A stretch of 64,000 nucleotides of DNA from Shewanella atlantica (GTDB lineage Bacteria > Pseudomonadota > Gammaproteobacteria > Enterobacterales > Shewanellaceae). The notes under the pieces are model-generated. The model had not been told where the DNA came from. It searched no databases and was given only the letters and a program-made list of their open reading frames with translations. Location of the stretch: the NCBI RefSeq assembly GCF_003966265.1, contig NZ_RXNV01000006.1:124001-188000 (forward strand), in the 5' to 3' direction. The first letter of the stretch is position 1. Each line of letters opens with the position of its first letter. Position numbers and translations under genes: made by a program. Of the stretch, positions 9,357-19,548 are shown piece by piece.

Positions 9357-11552
9357 ATGCCCCTGTTTGTCGAGGTTGCCTTGCCTGTGCCTATGCGGCA
9401 AGCCTTCAGTTATAAAGTACCTGAGTCCATTTCAACCCTTCCTAAAAAAGGGATGAGAGTTAAAGTACCCTTTGGTCGTCAGCAATTAATCGGTTTGGTC
9501 ACGGGTATTTCCGATACCTGTAACTTAGCACCTCAGCAGATAAAATCTATTATCGAACTGTTAGATGAGAAACCGCTGCTACCTGATTCACTTTATAAAC
9601 TAACCGCTTGGGCTGCAAGATATTACTTTTGTAGCTTAGGTCAAATGCTCTCGCAAGCCATTCCTGTCGCCTTGCGTAAGGGAGCTGAGGTTTCATCAAA
9701 CACCACCACTTTCTGGCACCTGACCGGGGCCGGCAGTTCTGCATCACTCGATACCCTGAAACGTGCTCCCGCACAGAAAAAAGTCATGGAGCATCTGCTT
9801 AAGGGGGAGCTGACTCAAGATGAAGTCACCAGTTTAGCCCTGAGTAAATCAGCGCTGAAGGCCCTTCAGGAGAGAACATGGATAACCCGGGATGAGCGAG
9901 TCAACACTATCGACCTTTCCTGGCGAGATAAACTTGAGCTTGATGAAGACCCCTTAACGCTCAATCCGGAACAAGCCATCGCCGTTGCTACGCTCAACCA
10001 GCAAGCCGGCTATCACTGCACTCTACTCGAAGGTATTACGGGATCCGGTAAGACTGAGGTCTATCTGGCCCTGCTTGAATCAGTACTCAGTAAGGGCAGA
10101 CAGGCACTGATCTTAGTTCCCGAGATAGGCTTAACGCCACAAACGATCAGTCGTTTCAAAAGCCGATTCAAGGTGCAGGTCGCCGTTATTCATTCCGGGC
10201 TAACCGATAATCAAAGGTTAGCGGCATGGCAACAGGCAAAATCCGGCGAGGCGGCGATCATTATCGGCACACGCTCAGCCCTATTTACTCCTATGGCTTT
10301 TCCGGGAGTCATAATTCTGGATGAGGAACATGACTCCAGCTTTAAGCAGCAGGAAGGCGTGGGTTACCATGCCCGGGATCTCGCTGTGATGCGGGGGCAT
10401 TTAGAAGATATTCCAGTCCTGCTCGGCACCGCGACCCCCTCCCTCGAGAGCCTGCAAAATGCACTCAATGGCCGCTACAAACACCTTGAGCTGGGCCAAA
10501 GAGCGGGCAATGCAGAGAAAGTACGTCAGGGCATCATAGATATCAGCAACCAGCCCCTGAACACCGGCCTTTCCCATGCTCTGCTCAATGAGATGCGTAT
10601 TCATCTCGATGCGGGTAACCAGGTCCTGTTATTTCTGAACCGAAGAGGCTTCGCTCCTGCGCTACTTTGCCATGAGTGTGGTCACCTCCATGAATGTGAC
10701 CGGTGTGATGCTTTTTTCACCGTGCATCAGTCACTGGGCGAGATCCGTTGTCATCACTGTGGAAATCAATACGCCATTCCAAAACAGTGCCATAACTGTG
10801 GCAGCACCATGTTGATGGGGCAAGGGGTTGGCACAGAGCAACTGGCTAATGTTCTGGAGAAAGAGTTCCCGAAATACCCTGTGGTTCGAATCGATCGCGA
10901 TACCACAAGCCGGAAGGGCTCTCTGGAAGCACATCTCAATGCCATACATAAAGGCGAGTATAAGATCCTCGTCGGCACACAGATGCTGGCAAAAGGACAC
11001 CATTTCCCCGATGTGACCCTGGTAGGTTTATTAGATGTCGATGGTGCCCTGTTCAGTGCCGACTTCAGGGCACCTGAACGGTTCGGCCAACTTTATACTC
11101 AGGTATCGGGCCGGGCCGGAAGGGCCAGAAAGCCGGGTACAGTGTTGATGCAAACTCATCAGGCCGATAACCCGGTGTTACGGGAATTAATGCATAAAGG
11201 CTATGGCGAATTTGCTCGTGGTCAACTCAATGAACGTAAGCAAGCCTTGCTACCGCCGGCCTGGCATATGTTGTTAATCCGCGCCGAGGCACATCAGGCC
11301 ATAGACGCCGACAACTTTTTATCCCAGGTTGCCGAACTCTTACCGCAGAACGAGGAGAGTGAGGTTATCGGACCTATGCCCGCCCCTATGGATAAGAAGG
11401 CGGGAAAATACCGCCGACATCTTATTTTCCAGACCAAGTCGCGCAATCAATTACAGAGTGCATTCGAACATGCCTTGCCTCAGATAGAGTCTCTGCCTTT
11501 GGCGAAACGGTGTCGATGGAGCTTAGACAGAGACCCGCAAGATCTGCTCTAA
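9357..11552 (+). CDS. priA: primosomal helicase PriA
   Basis: Replication-restart helicase of 731 residues that loads the primosome at stalled forks. The N-terminal fork-binding domain (FVEVALPVPMRQAFSYKVP) is followed by Walker A GITGSGKT near residue 228 and the DEEH box near 325. The paired zinc motifs CHECGHLHECDRC and CHHCG..CHNCG lie near residues 440-480. Motifs V and VI (VGTQMLAKGHHFPDVTLV, QVSGRAGRA) complete a full-length family member. The start at 9357 fits the conserved MPLFVEVALPVP beginning; an in-frame ATG at 9303 overlaps the divergent gene's leader and is unlikely. Confidence 0.96.
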   Translation: MPLFVEVALPVPMRQAFSYKVPESISTLPKKGMRVKVPFGRQQLIGLVTGISDTCNLAPQQIKSIIELLDEKPLLPDSLYKLTAWAARYYFCSLGQMLSQAIPVALRKGAEVSSNTTTFWHLTGAGSSASLDTLKRAPAQKKVMEHLLKGELTQDEVTSLALSKSALKALQERTWITRDERVNTIDLSWRDKLELDEDPLTLNPEQAIAVATLNQQAGYHCTLLEGITGSGKTEVYLALLESVLSKGRQALILVPEIGLTPQTISRFKSRFKVQVAVIHSGLTDNQRLAAWQQAKSGEAAIIIGTRSALFTPMAFPGVIILDEEHDSSFKQQEGVGYHARDLAVMRGHLEDIPVLLGTATPSLESLQNALNGRYKHLELGQRAGNAEKVRQGIIDISNQPLNTGLSHALLNEMRIHLDAGNQVLLFLNRRGFAPALLCHECGHLHECDRCDAFFTVHQSLGEIRCHHCGNQYAIPKQCHNCGSTMLMGQGVGTEQLANVLEKEFPKYPVVRIDRDTTSRKGSLEAHLNAIHKGEYKILVGTQMLAKGHHFPDVTLVGLLDVDGALFSADFRAPERFGQLYTQVSGRAGRARKPGTVLMQTHQADNPVLRELMHKGYGEFARGQLNERKQALLPPAWHMLLIRAEAHQAIDADNFLSQVAELLPQNEESEVIGPMPAPMDKKAGKYRRHLIFQTKSRNQLQSAFEHALPQIESLPLAKRCRWSLDRDPQDLL

Positions 11553-11583
11553 TCGAATGCTTTACCGACTTTTGCCAAGCCAA

Positions 11584-11655
11584 TGATGGTCAATCGGTCA
11601 CTTTTAAGTTAAAAAAAGCCATAAAAGTGATTTCGAAGATAGCAATTGACCATCA
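11584..11655. repeat. two-block inverted repeat between priA and argS
   Basis: TGATGGTCAAT (11584-11594) is the reverse complement of ATTGACCATCA (11645-11655). Inside it, TCACTTTTA (11598-11606) pairs with TAAAAGTGA (11622-11630). The right-hand internal loop is 14 nt and the left only 3, giving a long interrupted hairpin. It may be an attenuator or terminator-like structure before argS, or a small dispersed element. Confidence 0.65.
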
Positions 11656-11720
11656 CTAGCGGCTAAAATGTGCGGTTATCCCTAAATCTTTTTATCATTA
11701 GTAAGTGCCAATTAACGCCA

Positions 11721-13466
11721 ATGAAATCACATATTCAATCTTTACTCATACAAGCCCTAGACGCCCTTAAACAACAGGGTGTGATCCCAACTGATTTTGA
11801 AGCTCGCGTTCAGGTAGACCGAACTAAAGATAAGACTCACGGTGATTTCGCGACTAACCTGGCGATGATGCTCACTAAAGTTGCCCGTAAGAATCCAAGA
11901 GAACTCGCACAGCAGATCATCGACAGTCTGCCGGAAGATAGCCAGGTAGCAAAAGTTGAAATAGCCGGGCCCGGTTTTATTAACTTTTTCATCGATGAGA
12001 ATGCCCTCGCTACTCAGCTAATGACAGCATTAAATGATGACCACTTAGGCATTCAATTGCCTGAGCCACAAACCGTGGTTGTCGATTACTCCTCACCAAA
12101 CTTAGCCAAAGAGATGCACGTAGGTCACCTGCGTTCAACAATTATTGGTGACAGTGTGGTGCGCGCACTCGAATTCCAGGGCCACAATGTCATTCGTCAA
12201 AACCACGTCGGCGATTGGGGCACTCAATTCGGTATGCTACTGGCTTACATGGAAGAGTTACGTGCTCAAAATGGTGAACAGGCACAGATGGAACTATCGG
12301 ATCTGGAGACCTTCTACCGCGCAGCGAAAGTTCGTTTCGATGAATCTGAAGAGTTTGCAACCCGTGCTCGTAAGCTTGTGGTTTCACTGCAGTCTGGCGA
12401 TGAGTATTGCAATAAACTCTGGCGTGAGTTTAACGACATTTCACTCAGCCATTGTCATGACGTCTATGAGCGCTTAGGAGTTAGCCTGACACGTAAAGAT
12501 GTCCGTGGCGAAAGTACCTATAATGACGACCTGCAGCAGGTAGTTAAAGATCTCGATGCTAAGGGCCTGCTGTCTGAGAGTAATGGCGCTAAAGTCGTGT
12601 TCCAGGATGAGTTCAAAACCAAAGACGGTGACCCTCTACCTGTAATCATCCAAAAGGCAGACGGCGGCTACCTGTATGCCACCAGTGATATGGCAGCGAT
12701 GCGTTACCGCTCAAATGTATTGAAAGCCGATCGCGCACTCTATTTTGTCGATCTTCGTCAGGGACTGCATTTCCAGCAGGTATTTAAACTCGCCCGAACT
12801 GCAGAGTTTATTAATCCGGATATGAGCCTGGAGCACATGGGCTTCGGCACCATGAATGGCGATGATGGTCGTCCGTTTAAAACCCGTTCAGGTGGTGTTG
12901 TAAAATTGGTTGACCTGCTAACTGAAGCCGACACCCGAGCACTCGAACTGGTTCGAAGCAAGAACCCGGATATGGATCAGGCCGAACTGGAAAAGATTGC
13001 CAAAGTGGTTGGGATCAGCTCGGTTAAATACGCCGATCTTTCCAAGAACCGCGCCAGCGATTATATCTTCAGCTTCGAGCAGATGCTCAGCTTCGAAGGC
13101 AACACGGCACCTTACCTCCTGTATGCTTACACGCGAGTCGCGGGCATCTTTAAACGTGCCGCAGATATCGACCTTAGCGATGCAAAAATGCAGCTGGATC
13201 ATGATAAAGAGAAGGAACTGGGTAACAAATTAGCTCAGTTTGGTGAAGTTCTGTCTCGCATGGTCACCAAAGGTCAGCCCCACGCGTTATGTGGCTACCT
13301 GTTTGAATTGGCTGGTGCTTTCTCTAGTTTTTACGAAGCTTGTCCGGTACTTGCAGCAGAATCTGAAGAGCAGAAGAAGAGTCGCTTACTCCTGTCTCAG
13401 CTCACGGCGAAGACACTCAAGCAAGGCCTGGACCTGCTTGGTATCGAAACGCTGGATCGCATGTAA
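11721..13466 (+). CDS. argS: arginyl-tRNA synthetase
   Basis: Class I aminoacyl-tRNA synthetase, 581 residues, charging tRNA-Arg. The N-terminal additional domain (residues 1-110) is followed by the HVGH signature in [18 protein letters not shown] near residue 130. The family-typical PFKTRSGG segment stands where other class I enzymes have KMSKS. The C-terminal anticodon-binding domain ends [12 protein letters not shown]. The ATG at 11721 begins the conserved MKSHIQSLL; an earlier in-frame ATG at 11670 is less likely. Confidence 0.97.
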   Translation: MKSHIQSLLIQALDALKQQGVIPTDFEARVQVDRTKDKTHGDFATNLAMMLTKVARKNPRELAQQIIDSLPEDSQVAKVEIAGPGFINFFIDENALATQLMTALNDDHLGIQLPEPQTVVVDYSSPNLAKEMHVGHLRSTIIGDSVVRALEFQGHNVIRQNHVGDWGTQFGMLLAYMEELRAQNGEQAQMELSDLETFYRAAKVRFDESEEFATRARKLVVSLQSGDEYCNKLWREFNDISLSHCHDVYERLGVSLTRKDVRGESTYNDDLQQVVKDLDAKGLLSESNGAKVVFQDEFKTKDGDPLPVIIQKADGGYLYATSDMAAMRYRSNVLKADRALYFVDLRQGLHFQQVFKLARTAEFINPDMSLEHMGFGTMNGDDGRPFKTRSGGVVKLVDLLTEADTRALELVRSKNPDMDQAELEKIAKVVGISSVKYADLSKNRASDYIFSFEQMLSFEGNTAPYLLYAYTRVAGIFKRAADIDLSDAKMQLDHDKEKELGNKLAQFGEVLSRMVTKGQPHALCGYLFELAGAFSSFYEACPVLAAESEEQKKSRLLLSQLTAKTLKQGLDLLGIETLDRM

Positions 13467-13488
13467 TCTAGCTTTTATGACCTAAACA

Positions 13489-13529
13489 ATGCCGGGGTAA
13501 AATCTTAAATTAAGATAGCTCCCGGCATT
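13489..13529 (+). terminator. hairpin after argS
   Basis: AATGCCGGG (13489-13497) pairs with CCCGGCATT (13521-13529), and an inner ATCTTAA / TTAAGAT stem strengthens the structure. There is no clear U-run, so it could be a terminator or a processing hairpin. It lies 22 nt past argS. Confidence 0.5.
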
Positions 13530-13579
13530 GAAGCCATATACAAAACAGAACAGATCAGAAATAACGGTATTACTATTCA

Positions 13580-14146
13580 ATGACAAATCGCGACTACGCC
13601 AATAGAAAGCCGGCCAAAGGTAAAGGCAAAACAGCACGAAGAGGTAAGCAAGCGCCTGCACCCAGACGCTTTCCTGTTCTTTTATTGCTTATTACCGTCA
13701 GCCTGCTCGGTGGATTTGGATACTTCCTATGGAGCATCAACGACAGTGCAGAAACAACTGCTCCCGTCGTTGTCGAGCAGCCCAAGAAGACTGTCGTAAA
13801 AAAAGATCCCAACGCACTCCCTCCGAAGCCAAAAGAGGAGTGGACCTATCAGCAAGAGCTTGAAAATAAGAAAGTTGAAGTCGATATACCGGAAAAAACG
13901 GCACCAACTCGACCGTATCAGATGCAGTGTGGTTCATTCAGAACTCAATCTCAGGCTGAACAGATGAAAGCAGTTATTGCTTTTCAGGGCTTATCCGCCA
14001 ATGTGCGTAAGGTTAAGGGTACAACAGGCGATTGGTACAAGGTTAGCTTAGGTCCGTACGATCGTAAGCGACTGGCTGAGAAACACCGTCACATCCTGCA
14101 GGGCGCCGGTATCAACGGTTGTATCATTTTATACTGGGAAGGGTGA
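13580..14146 (+). CDS. ftsN: SPOR-domain membrane protein, FtsN-like
   Basis: A 188-residue bitopic membrane protein. A basic cytoplasmic head (KPAKGKGKTARRGKQAPAPRR) is followed by one membrane helix (about residues 34-52) and a proline/lysine-rich linker. The C-terminal SPOR domain (about 112-188: YQMQCGSFRTQSQAEQMKAVIA) would bind denuded septal peptidoglycan. The place directly before hslVU matches ftsN in enterobacteria, and the domain order fits. It is shorter than E. coli FtsN (319 residues) because of a shorter linker. The assignment is by synteny and architecture. Confidence 0.72.
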   Translation: MTNRDYANRKPAKGKGKTARRGKQAPAPRRFPVLLLLITVSLLGGFGYFLWSINDSAETTAPVVVEQPKKTVVKKDPNALPPKPKEEWTYQQELENKKVEVDIPEKTAPTRPYQMQCGSFRTQSQAEQMKAVIAFQGLSANVRKVKGTTGDWYKVSLGPYDRKRLAEKHRHILQGAGINGCIILYWEG

Positions 14147-14199
14147 TCCCAACCAGATCTATATCGATTAGACACGTTACTGCGTAGCCGATAGGCGGG

Positions 14200-14217
14200 T
14201 AATACCAATTGGTATAA
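14200..14217. repeat. dispersed palindrome TAATACCAATTGGTATAA, copy 1
   Basis: An 18-nt near-perfect palindrome 54 nt after the SPOR gene. Closely related copies occur at 21417, 44723 and 56443 in this window, each soon after a gene end or in a gap. Confidence 0.7.
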
Positions 14218-14409
14218 AGCCCTGATTGACGCTACGCTTTCAGGTAAAGACGGTTCCTTGCGGGCTAATAGATAAAACCAACCCAATAAAACCATCGATG
14301 TTTTCCTCTTTTACACTCCTCTTCCTTGATATTTGACTAACCTCCCCCCATATATCTTCTATCACCCACTGACGAGTATCGACTCGACAGTTTGAGAAGA
14401 GGAAACATC

Positions 14410-14934
14410 GTGACCACAATCGTATCAGTTCGCCGTAATAACCAGGTCGTCATCGCTGGAGATGGCCAAGTATCACTTGGTAATACCGTGATGAAAGGTA
14501 ACGCCAGAAAAGTTCGTCGCCTTTATCATAATAAAGTCCTGGCTGGTTTTGCTGGCGGCACCGCCGATGCTTTTACCCTATTCGAACGTTTCGAAGCAAA
14601 ATTAGAGATGCATCAGGGTCATCTGATGAAAGCCGCCGTTGAGATGGCAAAGGACTGGCGTAGCGATAAGATGCTACGTAAGCTTGAAGCCCTGCTTGCG
14701 GTTGCCGATGACACATGCTCATTAATCATTACCGGTAACGGTGATGTCGTCCAACCGGAAAGCGATCTTATCGCTATCGGCTCCGGGGGCAACTTTGCCC
14801 AATCGGCCGCAACTGCACTACTCGAAAATACTGAACTTAGCGCGTTAGAGATTGCTGAAAAATCGCTAACCATTGCCGGTGATATCTGCGTGTTCACCAA
14901 CCAGTTCAAAACAATCGAAGAATTAAATTACTGA
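14410..14934 (+). CDS. hslV: HslV protease subunit of the HslUV complex
   Basis: Threonine peptidase of the ATP-dependent HslUV (ClpYQ) protease. I start it at the GTG at 14410, which gives M-TTIVSVRR and places the catalytic Thr at position 2, as required for N-terminal processing. GAGG lies 8 nt upstream; the ATG at 14392 would bury the nucleophile. The protein is 174 residues, standard length, with the [14 protein letters not shown] core. hslU follows after 73 nt. Confidence 0.95.
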   Translation: MTTIVSVRRNNQVVIAGDGQVSLGNTVMKGNARKVRRLYHNKVLAGFAGGTADAFTLFERFEAKLEMHQGHLMKAAVEMAKDWRSDKMLRKLEALLAVADDTCSLIITGNGDVVQPESDLIAIGSGGNFAQSAATALLENTELSALEIAEKSLTIAGDICVFTNQFKTIEELNY

Positions 14935-15007
14935 TCGAGTGCCGCTCAACTTGAACCACAAGCAGCGGCGCACGCTCAACACTGATGCTAATGCATGAGG
15001 AAAGAAT

Positions 15008-16333
15008 ATGTCTGAAATGACCCCACGTGAGATTGTCCATGAATTAGACTCTCACATTATTGGCCAACACGATGCAAAACGTTCGGTGGCTATCGCCCTG
15101 CGTAACCGCTGGCGTCGTATGCAACTCGATGTCGATTTCCGCCAGGAAGTGACCCCAAAGAATATCTTAATGATAGGCCCTACCGGTGTCGGTAAAACAG
15201 AGATCGCCCGCCGCCTGGCTAAATTGGCAAAGGCGCCGTTTATCAAGGTCGAAGCCACTAAGTTCACCGAAGTGGGCTACGTCGGCAAAGAAGTGGAACA
15301 GATCATTCGCGATCTAACCGATTCAGCGATTAAGATGACCCGTGAAGAACAGATGAAGAAGTGCAAATTCAAAGCCGAAGAGGCTGCCGAAGAGCGCATT
15401 CTCGACGCACTTCTACCTAAGCCTAAAGAAGATTGGGACAACGAAAAGCCAGATGATTCGGCCACTCGTCAGATCTTCCGTAAAAAGCTTCGTGAAGGTC
15501 AGCTGGACGACAAAGAGATCGAAATTGACGTTGCTGCACCTCAGGTCGGTATCGAAATCATGTCTCCTCCGGGCATGGAAGAGATGACAAACCAGCTACA
15601 GAGTATGTTCCAAAATATGGGACCCGGTGACAGCAAGCGTCGTAAGATGCCAATCAAAGAAGCTTACAAGCTTATGATTGAAGAGGAAGCTGCAAAACTC
15701 GTCAATCAAGATGACATGAAAGAACAGGCTATCGAACTGGTTGAGCAGCACGGTATCGTCTTCTTGGATGAGATCGATAAGATCTGTAAGCGTGGTGAGT
15801 CTTCAGGTCCGGATGTATCACGTGAAGGCGTACAGCGTGACCTACTGCCTTTAGTTGAAGGTTGCACGGTCAACACAAAACACGGCATGGTTAAAACTGA
15901 CCATATCTTGTTTATCGCCTCCGGTGCATTCCAGATGTCTAAACCGTCAGACTTAATCCCTGAGTTGCAGGGCCGTTTGCCGATTCGTGTCGAGCTCAGC
16001 GCCCTGACCGCCGATGACTTCAAGCGTATCTTAATCGAGCCTCATGCCTCACTCACTGAACAGCACGTTGCTATGATGGGCACCGAAGATGTTAAAATTG
16101 AGTTCACCGAAGATGGTATCGAGAGCATCGCCCAAGCCGCATGGCAAGTAAACGAGCGTACCGAAAATATCGGGGCCCGTCGTCTTCATACTGTGATGGA
16201 GCGTCTGATGGAAGAACTATCCTATGATGCGTCTGACAAGTCCGGTAGCACCTTCGTTATCGATGCTGAATATGTCAGCAGCCACTTAGATAACTTAATA
16301 CAAGATGAAGATCTAAGCCGCTTTATCCTGTAA
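15008..16333 (+). CDS. hslU: HslU ATPase subunit of the HslUV complex
   Basis: AAA+ unfoldase that feeds substrates to HslV; 441 residues, full length. Walker A is [15 protein letters not shown] near residue 57 and Walker B is [10 protein letters not shown] near 247. The insertion (I) domain spans about 110-230, and the sensor-2 region [17 protein letters not shown] is near 390. The C-terminus ends DLSRFIL, and this tail inserts into HslV. It is cotranscribed with hslV and ends in a strong hairpin. Confidence 0.97.
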   Translation: MSEMTPREIVHELDSHIIGQHDAKRSVAIALRNRWRRMQLDVDFRQEVTPKNILMIGPTGVGKTEIARRLAKLAKAPFIKVEATKFTEVGYVGKEVEQIIRDLTDSAIKMTREEQMKKCKFKAEEAAEERILDALLPKPKEDWDNEKPDDSATRQIFRKKLREGQLDDKEIEIDVAAPQVGIEIMSPPGMEEMTNQLQSMFQNMGPGDSKRRKMPIKEAYKLMIEEEAAKLVNQDDMKEQAIELVEQHGIVFLDEIDKICKRGESSGPDVSREGVQRDLLPLVEGCTVNTKHGMVKTDHILFIASGAFQMSKPSDLIPELQGRLPIRVELSALTADDFKRILIEPHASLTEQHVAMMGTEDVKIEFTEDGIESIAQAAWQVNERTENIGARRLHTVMERLMEELSYDASDKSGSTFVIDAEYVSSHLDNLIQDEDLSRFIL

Positions 16334-16349
16334 GGCAGATATCGCAAAG

Positions 16350-16389
16350 AGTCACGAGTTGAAGCACAAACGCTTCGCTCGTGACTTTT
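16350..16389 (+). terminator. terminator of hslVU
   Basis: AGTCACGAG (16350-16358) pairs with CTCGTGACT (16377-16385), with a second inner pairing around GAAGC / GCTTC, followed by TTTT. Confidence 0.85.
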
Positions 16390-16581
16390 TATTATCTACG
16401 ACTCAATACTCCTCATTACAACTCAATAGCCCTCGCCAAATCATCAGCTCTCCCCAACATCAGTTCAAATGGCTACATTCAGATCAATATAACCATACTA
16501 AATGTAAGTGAACTCTATCGGCTCAACTATAATTTAGTTCAGTGAGAATGTGTTGGTGCGTCCGGCAGCTAGGAACTATAT

Positions 16582-18615
16582 ATGAATGCCATCTTGAATT
16601 TGACAGTGAGGCTAAAACTACTACTGGGCTTTGGTTTGGTTATCGCAATTTTCATCATAAGTTCGAGCATAGTGTATATGCAGCTGCAAGACATCAACAC
16701 CACACAAAGCCGGCTGCTAGAGCTCAGGACGCCCACTGTACAGGCCGGAATGAATCTTGAAGGCGCCATCACCCAAACTTTATCAGGCCTGAGGGGTTAC
16801 CTTATTCTTGGCGGCGATCCAAGCAAGGCTAAACTATTCATGGACGAACGAGCCCAGGGCTGGGATAAATTAGAGCAATCCCTCATGAGTCTGGAGGGGT
16901 TCGCAAAAAATTGGACCGTGCCCAGAAACATAGAGCGGCTCAAAGAGATGAAAACAATTATCGGCCAGTTTAAGCAAGCACAACAACAAATTGAGGATAT
17001 CGCTCATACAGATAAAAACATCCCCTCTTTCGATATTCTCCTCACTAAAGCGGCACCTACGGCGGCCAGAACCCTGACCGCGCTAACCGCTATCATAGAG
17101 GGTGAAATGGCTAATCCGAGTAATATCGAACACAAGGTATTCCTCAAAACCTTAGCCGACAGCCGCGCTGCATTTGCAATGGGCTTAGCCAATATTCGGG
17201 CTTACTTACTTTCCGGTGATCTTAAGTTCAAAAACAACTATTTAGAGTTAAAAGAAAGAAGCGACAACTTAATGCTGACTCTCGAAAGCTCAATTGAATT
17301 GATGTCGGTCGAGCAAAGAAAGCAGTGGGATATTTTTAAGCAGGCCAGAAGCGAGTTTGCCCCCTATGTAATCCAGATGTTTGGTTCTCGTTCCAGCGCC
17401 GAGTGGAACCAGGCTAACCATTGGCTAGGTACATTAGCGGCACCTAGAGCCCGTAAGATAAAGAGTATTCTGGAAGAGATGCGGATCTCTCAGGCAAACC
17501 TGTTTAAAGCCGATCAGCAAAGCCTTACCGAAGCCAGTGACACATTGAACTTTGTCTTACTCCTGTCCGGCATGCTAACGATCATTTTCGGTGGTGTTAT
17601 CGCAGTTGCTATCAGTCAATCTGTAACCCGGCCACTGGGTGGTGAACCGACTGAAATGGTCGACATTGCCAACAGCATAGCCGAAGGAGACCTGACCTTA
17701 AGCTTTACCCATGCCGCCAATGCGAAGGGCCTGTATCTGTCTATGTATAAGATGCACGCCAAGCTCAAAGAGTTAGTCAGCAACATAGCCGGTGCAGCCG
17801 AACAGTTAACCGATACTGCCGTTCAAACTTCGGGGATGTCTGAGCAGACCAATAACAATGTTCAGGAACAGTTCCAGCAGACTGAGTTAGTTGCCACCGC
17901 CGTTGAGGAGATGACTGTCACAGTCAATGAAGTTAGCCTCAACGCCTCTAACTGCCTCAGCGTGATACAGGAGTCTGAAACAACCATCAAGGAGGGGCAG
18001 GAAAATGTCCTGCAAACGGTCGGTAATGTTGAAAAGCTCTCAGGCGATATCAACGACGCAACAGAGGTAATACTATCTCTGCAGGAGAAGAGCGCCCAAA
18101 TTAATTCGGTCTCCGAGGTGATAGGCAGTATTGCCGAGCAGACTAACCTGCTGGCCTTAAATGCCGCTATCGAAGCAGCGAGGGCTGGAGAGCAGGGACG
18201 AGGGTTTGCCGTGGTAGCAGATGAAGTCAGGGCACTCGCCTCCAAGACCCAGGAGTCCATATCGAGTATTAACTCCGTGATTCTGTCACTCCAGCAAAGT
18301 GCTGATGAAGCAGCCACGGCAATGCAGTCCAGCCAAAACAGTGCAGAAAACACCATCTCTGAAGCGAGGAGTTCCGGTGAGTCGCTCTCAAAAATAGCCG
18401 AGTCGAGTCAGCAGATTGTCGATATGGCGAGTCAGATATCCGTAGCGTCAGAGGAGCAAGCAAGCGTGACCTTAGATATCAGTCAAAACGTACAGATGAT
18501 CAGAAGCGGAGCAGAGCAGACATCGATTGGTGCATCCGAGATGGTTAAGACCAGTGAGCAGCTGTCGGCCCAGGCTAGCAAATTGAAATCTATGGTTGCC
18601 TCATTTCGTTATTAA
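16582..18615 (+). CDS. methyl-accepting chemotaxis protein
   Basis: Transmembrane chemoreceptor of 677 residues. TM1 spans about residues 12-34. A long helical periplasmic ligand domain (about 35-325) contains LRGYLILGG and a second IRAYLLSGD repeat, which suggests a helical bimodular sensor. TM2 lies at about 328-350. A HAMP-like segment with [10 protein letters not shown] follows, a form often seen in Shewanella receptors. The cytoplasmic tip is [24 protein letters not shown], continuing to [12 protein letters not shown] near 515-560. There is no C-terminal NWETF pentapeptide. The ligand is unknown. It sits alone between hslU and a DUF971 gene. Confidence 0.92.
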   Translation: MNAILNLTVRLKLLLGFGLVIAIFIISSSIVYMQLQDINTTQSRLLELRTPTVQAGMNLEGAITQTLSGLRGYLILGGDPSKAKLFMDERAQGWDKLEQSLMSLEGFAKNWTVPRNIERLKEMKTIIGQFKQAQQQIEDIAHTDKNIPSFDILLTKAAPTAARTLTALTAIIEGEMANPSNIEHKVFLKTLADSRAAFAMGLANIRAYLLSGDLKFKNNYLELKERSDNLMLTLESSIELMSVEQRKQWDIFKQARSEFAPYVIQMFGSRSSAEWNQANHWLGTLAAPRARKIKSILEEMRISQANLFKADQQSLTEASDTLNFVLLLSGMLTIIFGGVIAVAISQSVTRPLGGEPTEMVDIANSIAEGDLTLSFTHAANAKGLYLSMYKMHAKLKELVSNIAGAAEQLTDTAVQTSGMSEQTNNNVQEQFQQTELVATAVEEMTVTVNEVSLNASNCLSVIQESETTIKEGQENVLQTVGNVEKLSGDINDATEVILSLQEKSAQINSVSEVIGSIAEQTNLLALNAAIEAARAGEQGRGFAVVADEVRALASKTQESISSINSVILSLQQSADEAATAMQSSQNSAENTISEARSSGESLSKIAESSQQIVDMASQISVASEEQASVTLDISQNVQMIRSGAEQTSIGASEMVKTSEQLSAQASKLKSMVASFRY

Positions 18616-18765
18616 TAACAATCCTACTAAATATCCCATGGGGTCACACAAACCTGACCCTATTCCGGATTAGCATTATCTTTTGACCGAAATTCAGGAC
18701 TTTTTACCTCGAAAGCGCTACCCTGTCTGCACGTTTAATTTGAAGATACGACGACAACTGCAACT

Positions 18766-19158
18766 ATGACGAATCCTGAATCACCTATGGTTACCGCCCT
18801 TAAGCTTAAACGTAAATCACGCCAGCTCGAGATCACCTTCGATACGGGTGAAACGTTTCAGCTCAGCTGTGAGATGTTACGTGTCTACTCCCCCTCGGCC
18901 GAAGTGCATGGACATGGCAACCCGGTATTGGTCACCCACAAGAAAAACGTCAACATTAAAGCGCTGACGCCTGTTGGCAACTATGCAGTGAAAATCACCT
19001 TCGATGATGGTCATGACACTGGCTTGTTCTCATGGAAGATATTGCACGATCTCGCCGCTAACCAAGTCGAACTATGGGAAAATTATCTCGCCAGACTGCG
19101 CGCAGCTAAAGCTAGCCGCGAGCCGTTAATTGATATGGCGGTTAAATACTATAAATAG
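18766..19158 (+). CDS. DUF971 (GBBH-like N-terminal domain) protein
   Basis: A 130-residue cytoplasmic protein consisting of one DUF971 domain, the small beta domain found at the N-terminus of gamma-butyrobetaine hydroxylases. Diagnostic stretches are LKLKRKSRQLEITFDTGETFQLSCEMLRVYSPSAEV and YAVKITFDDGHDTGLFSWKIL. Homologous stand-alone forms are common in proteobacteria near hslVU. Its exact role is not established from sequence. Confidence 0.85.
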   Translation: MTNPESPMVTALKLKRKSRQLEITFDTGETFQLSCEMLRVYSPSAEVHGHGNPVLVTHKKNVNIKALTPVGNYAVKITFDDGHDTGLFSWKILHDLAANQVELWENYLARLRAAKASREPLIDMAVKYYK

Positions 19159-19548
19159 TGCAGGGGCCAGCCCTCGACTAAGCAGATAAGGCTCTGATGT
19201 TAAATAGATACAGAGCCTTATAGACAAACACAACCTAAGACTCACCAGCTCCTTCTCCCTTTCTTTTGTTGATTTGTCTAACTGGCTACTCCTTGGTTAA
19301 CCGCAATACATTTCACTCACATCATACTCGCCCCCACATTGAGTTAATCCACCTTCTTCCTTATTTGTAAGACATAGCAAAATCACTCACAGAGAGAAAT
19401 CGCCATACCCATATGGCAAAAATCAGATGAAAAAACGCTTCTAAAGGGATCTTAATCACAGCGAGTTTCGACACTGTCATTTCTACTAGTGATGGCGACC
19501 AGATACACCTCCTATTCTTATCGGACTTATTAGAACAACAAGGAATAG
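19159..19548. other. gap before the tetrahaem lipoprotein gene
   Basis: No gene is visible in these 390 nt. A hairpin at 19186-19221 (ATAAGGCTCTG / CAGAGCCTTAT) probably ends the DUF971 transcript. The rest should hold the promoter of the lipoprotein gene at 19549. I see no clear FNR or CRP palindrome in it. Confidence 0.5.
19186..19221 (+). terminator. hairpin after the DUF971 gene
   Basis: ATAAGGCTCTG (19186-19196) and CAGAGCCTTAT (19211-19221) form an 11-bp perfect stem with a 14-nt loop. It lacks a strong U-tract. Confidence 0.55.

Noticed and set aside
17862..18463. Long minus-strand open frames inside the chemoreceptor gene
   Set aside because: Serine/alanine-rich mirror frames of the conserved MCP signalling domain, a common artefact.
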